Shown one piece after another: positions 18,901-25,238 of a stretch of DNA of 64,000 nucleotides (within the stretch, counting starts at the first letter, position 1; every line of letters begins with the position of its first letter). The notes under the pieces are model-generated. The model did no database searches. It saw nothing but the letters and a program-made list of their open reading frames with translations, and was not told where the DNA came from. The stretch spans positions 140,428 to 204,427 of the forward strand of contig NZ_VTUZ01000015.1 of the NCBI RefSeq assembly GCF_008369935.1, in the 5' to 3' direction. Position numbers and translations under genes: made by a program. This stretch comes from Paraburkholderia panacisoli (lineage in GTDB: Bacteria > Pseudomonadota > Gammaproteobacteria > Burkholderiales > Burkholderiaceae).

Positions 18901-20587
18901 CGGGGTCCTGCGCGTACAGCTGCTTGCCCATCCCGGCCCACTGACAGCCGTTGCCCGCATAGACGAACGCAACCTGCGACGCCACCTCCGTGGCCTGGCC
19001 TTGCGCGACGCACGTTGGCAGCGCATCGGCAGCCGGCTCCGCAAGCGCCGTCAGCGCCGCGTGAGCCTCGTCCAGATTGGCCGGTGCGACGACCGCGCGG
19101 TGATCGTGCCACTGACGGCGGCGCGCCGCGCCGGCGGCGAGTGAGATCCAATCCGCGCCGGCCTGCAAGCGCGCGAGATAGCGCGCCGCGAGCGCCGCCA
19201 GCGCGCCCGGTGCGCGCGCCGTAAGTACGAGCGGCGGCAACGGCGCATTAGCTGGCGTCGGCGCCTGCGTCATGGTTGCGTTCGATGCTTGCGGCTCGAC
19301 CGCTTCCGTCACGATGACGTGCGCGTTCGTTCCGCCGAAGCCGAACGAGTTGATGCCGATCGTCAGCGGAGCATCGCCCCGTTCGAGCGGCGTGAAGCGA
19401 TTGACGACGCGCAGGCGGCCGCCGTCGAAATCGATAGCGGGATTGGGTGTGTCGAAATGCAGCGAGCGCGGCACCGCGCGATGCTTGAGGCACAGCACGG
19501 CCTTCAGCAGGCCTGCCATGCCCGATGCGGTTTCCAGGTGACCGATGTTGGACTTGACCGAGCCGATCAGCAGCGGATCAGCCGCGGCACGGCCGCTCGA
19601 CACCGCCTCGATCAGCGCGCGCGCCTCGATCGGATCGCCGACCGCGGTGCCGGTGCCATGCGCCTCCAGGTAGGCGAGCGAGCGGGGATCGACAGCGGCG
19701 CGCTGATAGACCGAGCGCAGCAGCTCCGCCTGCGTGGCCGCGGCCGGCACGTTGATGCCACCGTGCGAATGGCCGTTCGAGTTCACGCCCGATCCGGCGA
19801 TGACCGCGTGGATCGTATCTCCGTCCGCCAGTGCCTCATCGAGCGGCTTGAGCAGCACGAACGCGCCGCCTTCGGCGCGGACATAGCCGTCACCGGTCGC
19901 GTCGAACGCGCGGCAACGGCCGCGCGGCGACAGCATCGACGCCTTCGAGAAACTGACGAAGCCGAACGGGTGCAGCAGCAGATTGACGCCGCCGGCCAGC
20001 GCCATCCCGGTCTCGCCGGACTGCAGCGCCTGGACGGCCTGATGGAGCGCGACCAGCGACGACGAGCACGCGGTATCGACCGCCATGCTCGGACCGCGCA
20101 GGTCGAACATATAGGACACGCGATTCGACACGATGCTGAGCGTGTTGCCGGTCGCCGAGTAAGGATCGATCGAATTCAGATCGTCCAGGATGCGGTTGCC
20201 GTAATCCGTGGCGGCCACGCCGACGAACACGCCGCAATCGCGGCCGCGCATCGCGGCCGGATGCACGCCGGCGTCCTCGAATGCTTCCCACGCGAGTTCC
20301 AGCAGCAGCCGCTGCTGCGGGTCCATCTGCGTCGCTTCGCGCGGCGAGATGCCGAAGAACCCGGCGTCAAAGCCCGCGACATCGTTCAGGACGCCCGCGG
20401 CGAACGTATAGGCCTTGCCCGGTTCGCGCTTCGCCGGATGCTGATGGAACGCCGTGCCGAAACGCTCGTGCGGAATGGCGCTGACTGCGTCGCGTTCATC
20501 GCAAAGCAGTTGCCAGAAATCGTCGGGCCCCTCGACCCCACCGGGAAAGCGACATGCCATCCCAACAATTGCGATTTTTTTCTTCAT
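12965..20587 (-). CDS. Highly reducing type I polyketide synthase, WcbR-like
   Basis: A single 2540-residue module. KS: residues about 1-425, active Cys174 in DTACSSS, then EAHGTGT and SNIGHLE. AT: about 520-820, Ser631 in GHSVGE, with a YAFHSSH block suggesting malonyl-CoA. DH: about 900-1180, His932 in HVVDGGVAFP and a later HPALMDSGFH. A methyltransferase-like segment lies near 1380-1560 with LEIGAASG, probably degenerate. ER: about 1820-2130, HGGAGGVG. KR: about 2135-2350, GGTGGLG and Tyr2280. ACP: Ser2442 in LGMDSLMG. There is no thioesterase. This is the layout of an iterative fatty-acid-like synthase. The start at 20587 (MKKKIAIVG) follows the upstream stop by one base. Confidence 0.93.
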   Translation of the reverse strand: MKKKIAIVGMACRFPGGVEGPDDFWQLLCDERDAVSAIPHERFGTAFHQHPAKREPGKAYTFAAGVLNDVAGFDAGFFGISPREATQMDPQQRLLLELAWEAFEDAGVHPAAMRGRDCGVFVGVAATDYGNRILDDLNSIDPYSATGNTLSIVSNRVSYMFDLRGPSMAVDTACSSSLVALHQAVQALQSGETGMALAGGVNLLLHPFGFVSFSKASMLSPRGRCRAFDATGDGYVRAEGGAFVLLKPLDEALADGDTIHAVIAGSGVNSNGHSHGGINVPAAATQAELLRSVYQRAAVDPRSLAYLEAHGTGTAVGDPIEARALIEAVSSGRAAADPLLIGSVKSNIGHLETASGMAGLLKAVLCLKHRAVPRSLHFDTPNPAIDFDGGRLRVVNRFTPLERGDAPLTIGINSFGFGGTNAHVIVTEAVEPQASNATMTQAPTPANAPLPPLVLTARAPGALAALAARYLARLQAGADWISLAAGAARRRQWHDHRAVVAPANLDEAHAALTALAEPAADALPTCVAQGQATEVASQVAFVYAGNGCQWAGMGKQLYAQDPVFRAALDEVDALWRADGNASLVAAMCDGVSAEWLAATENAQPLLFAMQVGITRVLSARGVQCDATLGHSVGEIAAAWASGALTLAEAVRVIRFRSGAQALTRGAGRMAAAGVGEAAAREWIERLGLAPTVEVAGTNSPEAVTFAGSPHALEAIGAALAGAGHFFQMLDLDYAFHSSHMDVIEPVVRDGLADLAPRDGHTRFVSTVTGDTLPGTALDAGYWWRNIREPVRFGDAIAHLANDRVRVFIEVAPHSILRTYVKQTLATLKLPGAVVPTLKRHHDSAEMLAHSILSAVAHGARVDLERFVPDAPRTVLPSYPWQREHHWIEQTVEGNGVVTRRVDHPLLGYRLHQHAFAWENQLDPQRVPMLADHVVDGGVAFPGAGYVEMALAAARTFFGTADVALENVEIRMPVVFQPQHAKLFRLAIDPRTASFTIETHDRMSEGPWNLNVTGRLLESGNTLGPDSVADASVIARLQASPAMRGDTLYASTTAIGLSYGPAFRWVQAVHVSADEALADLEAPSDLGGAQALANYLLHPALMDSGFHPLFAVLGQDGAAPSEARAAFVPVQIGRVDFLRGDPVRRVLARVHRRSPHSIVASFEFLDPHGAIVARLSACRFRRVDLAGRRHGAPARFAYALEARPLQAGFTAGTLPPPAVLVERANAQVSSRENAAGRTRHLTEILPLVDVLAGLHALEALDALDAFSQPALPAHPNPQLVARLAQIVVEDGLAYFDGARLVRDDEACAAMPARDALWRDVLAASPAHVAELTLLAHVGAALPRVLCDAAPQGAALLSPTGRSLVEQYFDAGPTWAHTRAMLAACVTQAVATWTQTRRVRVLEIGAASGDVLQPLDCDVPAGRCEYTLAGPQQLIGVDTEGHAHVQTLPFTLDEPLFSRYRDTVPFDVIVVNRLLGEHPDPLSALTSIVERLAPGGIVVLADARRGRFADIVFGVAGREIAATAHGALTPATLVSLCERAGLVDIVRDTEQDLDLEGTPTFIVARKPVANARQEAASQGERRALQSSASDGERWLIAQNHADAFGTALAGELTLLGCCVESAPVRDAAVWSARQPAGRRSHIVFIAPHVSPNADGAAVMQAQRGGALALAALVRELDVAGVAERGRLCVVTRGGAPFAVDALPHPEQASLWGLGRVIANEYPALSMRLIDVDQTGEQPAQQLATALVGDDGEEEVLLACEGRYVPRMLPAAQAEQRGSMPGDPSAAVLAFDMPGSLRNLEWFALPARDLAPGDVEIEPAATGLNFRDVMYAMGLLSDEAVETGFAGATIGMELSGRIVRVGADVEGWAPGDAVLGFAPASFATRVVTRATAIARKPEHLSFEEAATIPTTFFTAYYALCELARMRRGERILVHGGAGGVGIAAIQIARHLGAEVFATAGSDEKREFIRLLGADHVLDSRSLAFADEILKRTNGEGVDIVLNSLAGEAMVRSIDTLRPFGRFLELGKRDFYENSQIGLRPFRNNISYFGIDADQLMGVLPALTTRLFEAVMEMFANGALHPLPYRAFPAARAEEAFRYMQQARQIGKVLVTYPSGTPAPTRGVTQPTLQLDPQAAYLIVGGTGGLGFATARWMVARGARHLTLASRGGALDTVMQAEADRWRDQHGVTVSVVACDVTDAAALARLIDAIEGRGTPLKGVLHSAMRIDDGLLRNLDDARFAAVLEPKVAGAWNLHRATQRCELDFFVLYSSATTYLGNPGQGAYVAANSFLEALVAHRRAAGRPATFMAWGPIEDVGFLARHSGTREALQARIGGASITSDEAMAALEHALANGAAGEAVVRLDWRAISRGMPASQAHRYMALRTGGAAETTGEDGVLLAQVRALPTAEALALVEAALRSQIARILHMSPERIDLDRSVLDLGMDSLMGMELGMAVEESFGVKLSIMAIAEGATVHTLAVRIVDMLDERGDAGGEAADEMEAALVARHASDDEARAMLELKQDQAQDQKNQGAAPCKSTPALAE

Positions 20588-20588
20588 C

Positions 20589-22124
20589 TTAATATTCGGC
20601 GTGTGCTGCGTCCTCGCTTTGCGATTCAACACGGATGCCGACGCTTTTCTGCGTCATCGCGCGCTGGATTGCAAAGCCGAGGTTCTCGACATGAATGCCC
20701 TGTTGTTCGCCGAAGCGTTCTCCGAAGTTCCGCCAAATGAAATAGTCACTCGTGGCCGGCGTGGCTCCGAGTGCATCGAAAACTCGTGGTAACGCGGGAA
20801 CGTGGTCGCCGTAGAAACAAAGTACGGTTGGCCGCGCCCGCTCGCGCAGAAAATCGGTCAGCTTTCCGATCATCCTGTCTGCATTTTCGACATGCCGCAG
20901 GTACGCGGTAAGGTCCCGCCAGCGGCTGTCGTCGCCGAGGGTGTGTCTCGACGTGGATTCGCCGGATGCGACCGACTCCAGATGCAATGGGCCGTGGTTT
21001 TCCATCGTGATTGCCAACGCGAATACCGGCTTGTCATCGCTGCGCCGCAGCTCCGCGATGATGGCGTCCGCAACCGCCGCATCCCCGACATACGGGCCGA
21101 CTCGAGCCGCTTCTCCAAAATCGCGGATGTCGATAAACCGGTCGAACCGCATCTGCCGGAATGCCCTGTCCCGGCCGAAGAAACTCGCGTAATACGGGTG
21201 GATCGCGAGCGTCCGGTATCCGCCTCGCTTGAACCATCCTGCTATGGATGCGCATGCGCTGCGCACGAACATGTACGGATAGAAGCGGGCGTAGCCGAGC
21301 GCCGTCGACGGCAAGCCGGTCAACATCGCGAACTCGCTGCGCATCGTATTCGCGCCCCATGCCGGCACCGTCAGGACGCCATGCTCGAATGCCTCACGCC
21401 TCGCTTTGTCGAAGTTCGCGTACGAATCCGGCAACACATGAGCGCTTAGGCGGCGGGCATCGAAATAGGATTCGCTCTGCACCACGATCACGTCAGCACG
21501 CGTGCCCGGTTGCCCGCTCGCAAACGGACCGTGCGCAACGGCACGCGCGAACGCGCGTCGCTCGGCGCGACGAAAGCCGTTGATCAGATATGCAACGAAT
21601 ACTGCGAAAAATCCGCAGCGCCGCTGGTCTTCCATCGGATCGAGCGTCAGCGGCACCCGGTTCGACAGCGCAAAACAGATTGCCAGACAGCCGGCCGCCA
21701 CTAGCGCCGCCATGGCGCGCACATGCACGCCGATCGGATTCTCGATGAAAAATCCAGTCACGGCGATGGCCACGCCAATCACAATGACCAAGGTCTTTCC
21801 GAGGCTTAGAAACGGCAAATATAGGCGGGGATGCGAAAAGACCTGGCTGAACAAGCTCAGGTCGGTAAAAACGAAGGGTTCACGCAGCGATTCGAATTTT
21901 GCATTGCTCACGACCGCGAGCAGTGCAATCAAAACGATGGCGACGCCGATGGAGAAAAACGGCCTTGCGGTGATCGCAATCCCGCAGCCGCCCAGCACGG
22001 CCACGGCTGCCAAGTGCAATGACACTGCCGCTGCGGGACGGTACGAAGCTCGGGGAGTCGGTACCGCATCGACAGCAAAAGAAAGCGCGACGGCGGCGGC
22101 CGCGACGACTGGCCAATACGGCAC
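20589..22124 (-). CDS. LTA synthase-like membrane phospho-/sulfotransferase, WcbQ-like
   Basis: This 511-residue protein has about five N-terminal membrane segments (residues 1-185) and a periplasmic alkaline-phosphatase-superfamily domain. Residues matching the metal site of LtaS-type enzymes are Glu218 in QSESYFD, the nucleophile candidate Thr260 in WGANTMRSEF and Asp440/His441 in GDHVP. The family transfers phosphoglycerol, phosphoethanolamine or related head groups from phospholipids to a glycan or lipid. It starts with GTG immediately after the SDR stop. In the capsule context it may decorate the polymer or its lipid anchor on the periplasmic side. The wcbQ equivalence is based on gene order and type. 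Confidence 0.8.
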   Translation of the reverse strand: MPYWPVVAAAAVALSFAVDAVPTPRASYRPAAAVSLHLAAVAVLGGCGIAITARPFFSIGVAIVLIALLAVVSNAKFESLREPFVFTDLSLFSQVFSHPRLYLPFLSLGKTLVIVIGVAIAVTGFFIENPIGVHVRAMAALVAAGCLAICFALSNRVPLTLDPMEDQRRCGFFAVFVAYLINGFRRAERRAFARAVAHGPFASGQPGTRADVIVVQSESYFDARRLSAHVLPDSYANFDKARREAFEHGVLTVPAWGANTMRSEFAMLTGLPSTALGYARFYPYMFVRSACASIAGWFKRGGYRTLAIHPYYASFFGRDRAFRQMRFDRFIDIRDFGEAARVGPYVGDAAVADAIIAELRRSDDKPVFALAITMENHGPLHLESVASGESTSRHTLGDDSRWRDLTAYLRHVENADRMIGKLTDFLRERARPTVLCFYGDHVPALPRVFDALGATPATSDYFIWRNFGERFGEQQGIHVENLGFAIQRAMTQKSVGIRVESQSEDAAHAEY

Positions 22125-22919
22125 TTAAAGCTCCTCGCGCGGAAGATAGGACAGCCTGCCGAGAATTGCGTCCGCAACCTTCGCCGGCAACAGGCGCAGC
22201 AGTTTCATGCCAAACGCCAAACGAAACGGAAACGCAATTTCGACGTTGCGCCGGGCAAGGTTGTGCTGGATATGTAGCGCGGCCTTCTCGGCGGACCACA
22301 TGTATGGCTTGTTGCCGGGAAACACGTCGCTCATGGCGGTCTTGACGAATCCTGGCATGATCACCGACAGCGCGACATGGTCTCGCGCCAGAATGGGACG
22401 CACGGAATCGCAGTAGGACATGAGTGCGGCTTTGCTTGCGCAATAGGCGGGAGAGATTGCCATTCCTCTGAGGGCGGCCAGCGAACTGACGACGGCAATC
22501 TGACCGCTTCGGCGCGAACGCATGCGCTCGATGACCGGCAGCACCGTATGCAGCGCGCCGTAGAGATTCGTATCGATAACACCGGTGGTACGGTCGATGC
22601 CTTCCCAGTCATCGGCCGACTGGAGCGTACTGGCGACGCCGGCGTTGGCGATCAGCAAATCGATTGGGCAGTGCTGGTCGAAATCGAACACCCACTGCTG
22701 AATCGCGGCCGAATCGCGCACGTCCAAGCAGCCGATCACGACTTCGGCGCCGCGCGCGCGGCATTCCGACGCGATGGACTCCAGTCGCTCGGGATTCCGG
22801 CCAATCAGGCCTAGCGTGATATTGGGCGCGGAATAACATAACGCGAGGGCACGCCCAAGTCCAGCGCTACTGCCCGTAATAACAACCCCACGCTCCCCGC
22901 CCGCGCTTACTTGCCCCAT
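22125..22919 (-). CDS. Short-chain dehydrogenase/reductase, WcbP-like
   Basis: This 264-residue classical SDR has ITGSSAGLGRA for NAD(P) binding (residues 14-24), the NAG motif at 92-94, catalytic Ser145 or Ser146, and Tyr159/Lys163 in YCASK. It is the first gene of the PKS operon and the next gene starts directly after its stop. The natural role in this setting is reduction of the 3-keto group of the amino ketone produced by the AONS, as 3-ketosphinganine reductases do; this is inference. It corresponds to wcbP in the B. pseudomallei capsule locus. The start context is weak, with no strong Shine-Dalgarno. Confidence 0.82.
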   Translation of the reverse strand: MGQVSAGGERGVVITGSSAGLGRALALCYSAPNITLGLIGRNPERLESIASECRARGAEVVIGCLDVRDSAAIQQWVFDFDQHCPIDLLIANAGVASTLQSADDWEGIDRTTGVIDTNLYGALHTVLPVIERMRSRRSGQIAVVSSLAALRGMAISPAYCASKAALMSYCDSVRPILARDHVALSVIMPGFVKTAMSDVFPGNKPYMWSAEKAALHIQHNLARRNVEIAFPFRLAFGMKLLRLLPAKVADAILGRLSYLPREEL

Positions 22920-23540
22920 TTCAAACAGTATTGTTTTTCCATCATTTCTAAATGGACTTTGTTATTTCGTCAGTGCAGTCCATGCAACTGCAAAATCCCA
23001 AACGCTAAACACACCCTGATATTCCAATCAGGCAGCGGACGGGATTGGCAGCTGATGCACTTCGCTTTGGTGGTTTGCGCGTCAAGATTAATATTTTGGC
23101 GCTATCTTACAGTATTACGCGAACTTGCCAACTCGCCAGGAGCGCCAACGCGATCCATTTTTTTCAAATTCCCCACCTCGATAGACGCGCACGTTGCCTG
23201 GGCAAAACGGCGAGCGAGGGAACACCGACGTTTTGAAAACAAAATCGGCGGCTAACGACGGCGTTTCGGTGAACTTTTGCCGAGATTTGAGCCATTCCGT
23301 CCGTTGTTATCTTCACGCCCCCAATATTCGGTAATTGGCAAGCCGCTCGTCGCGAGTAGAACGCCGAGTCGGATGTGTCGTATTTTCGGCACATGCGCAC
23401 TGTTGGCTTGCTTTCGACTTTCCTTCCTGCCCTTGGCATTCGCCCTTCGCCAAACCGCCACCTCATGATTACAAGGCATCTCCGCGAGGTTGCCACCTGC
23501 TTCACCGTAGGTTGCCCCTGGGCCGGAAAGACCGTCTGAA
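22920..23540. other. Intergenic region upstream of the PKS operon
   Basis: About 620 bp and AT-richer than its surroundings near 22920-23120. It contains a plausible minus-strand promoter (23104-23131). No gene with convincing codon structure was found; the short open frames in 23160-23600 overlap one another and are unlike known proteins. Confidence 0.5.
23104..23131 (-). promoter_or_regulatory. Candidate sigma-70 promoter for the wcbP-PKS-wecB operon
   Basis: Read on the minus strand: TTGGCA, 16 bp, TAAGAT, about 185 bp upstream of the SDR start. It is the best match by eye in an AT-rich leader. No operator was recognised. Confidence 0.35.
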
Positions 23541-23765
23541 TCAGGTGCGTTTGCGTGTGTTTCCTTCTTGCCAAATCCAATAGAGAACCATTTCAAAGCC
23601 CACGCACACGGTCAAGCTAAGGCGAATCAGAAAATAACGTCCCCGGCGCAAAGCCATCAGGACGGCTACAAATGAATAAAATAACGTGACGATTTCACCC
23701 TCCAGCAGTACGGGGTTGATGCGCGGCACGACCGACCGATACGCTTCCTTACCCTTCGGCATTCA
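23541..23765 (-). pseudogene. C-terminal remnant of a processive-type GT2
   Basis: Seventy-three codons align from end to end with the last 70 residues of the glycosyltransferase encoded at 25239-26708. Shared blocks are VPRIN, LL-x-GEI, YFLI and TVCVGF-x-MVLYW, with many substitutions between. Everything upstream of that tail is missing, and the sequence switches abruptly at about 23765 to unrelated DNA. It is a leftover of a duplicated gt2 gene marking the left edge of the 23.8-25.2 kb scar. Confidence 0.8.
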
Positions 23766-23925
23766 ATGATAATCGGCGAAACAATACGGGGTTATCGGCA
23801 AAATCATCGCGATGTGATAGTTGTCCCTTATGGCTTTCAGGGCGCTTCGCACCCGTCCCTTTACCCTGCGCGGCTTCTCGCCATTGTGCTCGTTGACCGG
23901 CGCCGTGCCTCGGCGACTGTTCATA

Positions 23926-24090
23926 TGGAATCAATTTCGACGGCTATCGCATGATGGCTCGTATCGACGCCGCAGGGCACAGCTCTTTACCCGCAACGGT
24001 CATGACTGGTCCGCACCCCCGCCCAAACTGATTGCCGCTTTCTTGCGGCTGCCCGTCAACAATGCTTGGGTCGCGTCGGGAAGGCGTCCA
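23926..24090 (+). pseudogene. Fragment of an ATP-dependent DNA ligase (LigD-type)
   Basis: Two pieces in different frames resemble the adenylation domain of LigD-type ligases. The first is INFDGYRMMARID near 23935-23975, corresponding to the KxDGxR active-site region with Lys replaced by Asn. The second is LFTRNGHDW followed by LPVNNAW near 23980-24080. Neither the start nor the remainder of the gene is present. The active-site lysine change and the frame break show that it is non-functional. A donor gene elsewhere in the genome, or an incoming element, is likely. Confidence 0.7.
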
Positions 24091-24138
24091 TGCCATTAAG
24101 TATGAGGCGGCGTCCGGAGGTACAGGGACAAATCCACC

Positions 24139-24432
24139 ATGTCACTCATCGCCACCTTCCTTACCGCGCATCTGACGGCTATCATCTCGTGGCTCGTCGG
24201 CATGGTGGGAGTGCTCTTCGGTGTGTTCCGCCATCAGCAGGCCCAAGACGGCGACCGCCAAGGCCGCTGGGACCAGTAGAGGGCTCAGGCCTCGGTGGCC
24301 GTAGGTAATGCTGCGGCGGCGCTCACCTCGCAGCAGGACGCACCCAACAAGGCACAGGCCGATCAGCAGGCAGTTGCCGATGCCAACGTCGACGCGGAGC
24401 TGCAGCAACTCAGCGCGCTCCGGAAGGACTGA
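24139..24432 (+). pseudogene. Small prophage-type membrane protein interrupted by an in-frame TAG
   Basis: The ATG at 24139 has GGAGG upstream. The first 46 codons encode one hydrophobic segment (FLTAHLTAIISWLVGMVGVL) followed by a basic stretch. A TAG lies at 24277-24279, after which the frame continues for 50 more codons as an Ala/Gln-rich helix ending at 24432. A membrane anchor followed by a soluble helix resembles small lysis-cassette proteins such as inner spanins, though the family is not certain. The amber codon probably marks decay; suppression or use of the short form is possible. Confidence 0.5.
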
Positions 24433-24434
24433 CC

Positions 24435-24638
24435 ATGCGCCTTCTGATTGTCCTCATAGTCGCGGCGCTCGCCGGCAGCGCGCATCATTGCCCGCCGCCC
24501 GCGTCACACGTCATCGAAACGACATGCTCATGGCTGACGCAGATGACGGCCTCGAGCGCGGACACAACCGAAACCGAGCGCGAGATCATCAGCTACGAGA
24601 TCGCGCGCCATAAGAATTGCCCAAAGGAGACGAAATGA
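24435..24638 (+). CDS. Small prophage-type secreted protein
   Basis: This 67-residue protein starts two bases after the preceding frame ends. An N-terminal hydrophobic signal (LLIVLIVAALAGSA) is followed by a short exported domain with the pattern TTCSWL and a C-terminal HKNC. Many phages and prophages carry a short gene of this type (signal, a CxW motif, final Cys) next to lysis genes. The stop overlaps the start of the next gene (ATGA). The function is unknown. Confidence 0.5.
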   Translation: MRLLIVLIVAALAGSAHHCPPPASHVIETTCSWLTQMTASSADTTETEREIISYEIARHKNCPKETK

Positions 24639-24985
24639 GTGCCTTGCTCAACTGGTTCGCCGCGGTGCGCTGGCGCATGTCGTTATCGCATTGCCTGGAA
24701 GGACTGCTGATTCAGATCCCGCTCGGACTGTTGTTCGACTTTCGAATCGGCGCGCTCGGCGTAGTCGTCTGGTATTGGTCGCGCAAGAAGCTCGAGATGG
24801 AGCTCGAAACCTTGCGGCCCGAGGAGGCGCTCGCGTTTTCGCCACATGCCTATACTTGGGCGATCGGCTGGTTTCCGTGGCAGTGGGACGCCTACAAGGT
24901 CTTGGACGTCGCGCTGCCGACGATTTCATCGAGCCTCATTGCGCTCGCCGCGATCGCTTATCGTGGACCGCTTTCGCACTTTTGA
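24635..24985 (+). CDS. Hypothetical prophage-type membrane protein
   Basis: This 116-residue protein has a strong AAGGAGA site before the ATG at 24635, and its start overlaps the previous stop by four bases. Two or three hydrophobic segments (around residues 22-48 and 88-110) flank a charged loop (KKLEMELETLRPEE) and the aromatic stretch WAIGWFPWQWD. It fits a small phage-derived operon with the two genes upstream. I do not recognise a named family. Confidence 0.5.
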   Translation: MSALLNWFAAVRWRMSLSHCLEGLLIQIPLGLLFDFRIGALGVVVWYWSRKKLEMELETLRPEEALAFSPHAYTWAIGWFPWQWDAYKVLDVALPTISSSLIALAAIAYRGPLSHF

Positions 24986-25114
24986 CGGCCCTCACGCCGT
25001 GTTGCGGCACGCGAGTAGCCGCTCCGTTTCTCCGTCATGACTGGGCGCTTTCGGGTGCCCAGTGCAGCCCCTGCTTGTCGTTGCATTGATCTATGTGATC
25101 GATTTGCGCTGAGG

Positions 25115-25223
25115 CGGGGATGTCGCGAGCCCACAGAGAAGCGCGATGCATTGCGCGGCGGGAGCGCCGAGAAAGAACTCGAACTCGTGCTCGCGCGGGA
25201 CGGATCGTGAGATTGGTCGACAT
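25115..25223 (-). pseudogene. N-terminal remnant of a GNAT acyltransferase
   Basis: The ATG at 25223, 16 bp after the stop of the GT2 gene, begins with residues MSTNLTIRPAR. A frame change then leads into EHEFEFFLGAPAAQCIAL, which matches the REF-x-x-FLG region of the GNAT proteins at 1-490 and 9976-10698. About 15 residues between the two parts are missing and nothing of the rest of the gene survives. An ancestral gene order of GT2 followed by GNAT is implied. Confidence 0.65.
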
Positions 25224-25238
25224 ATGCGACTCCCTTCT

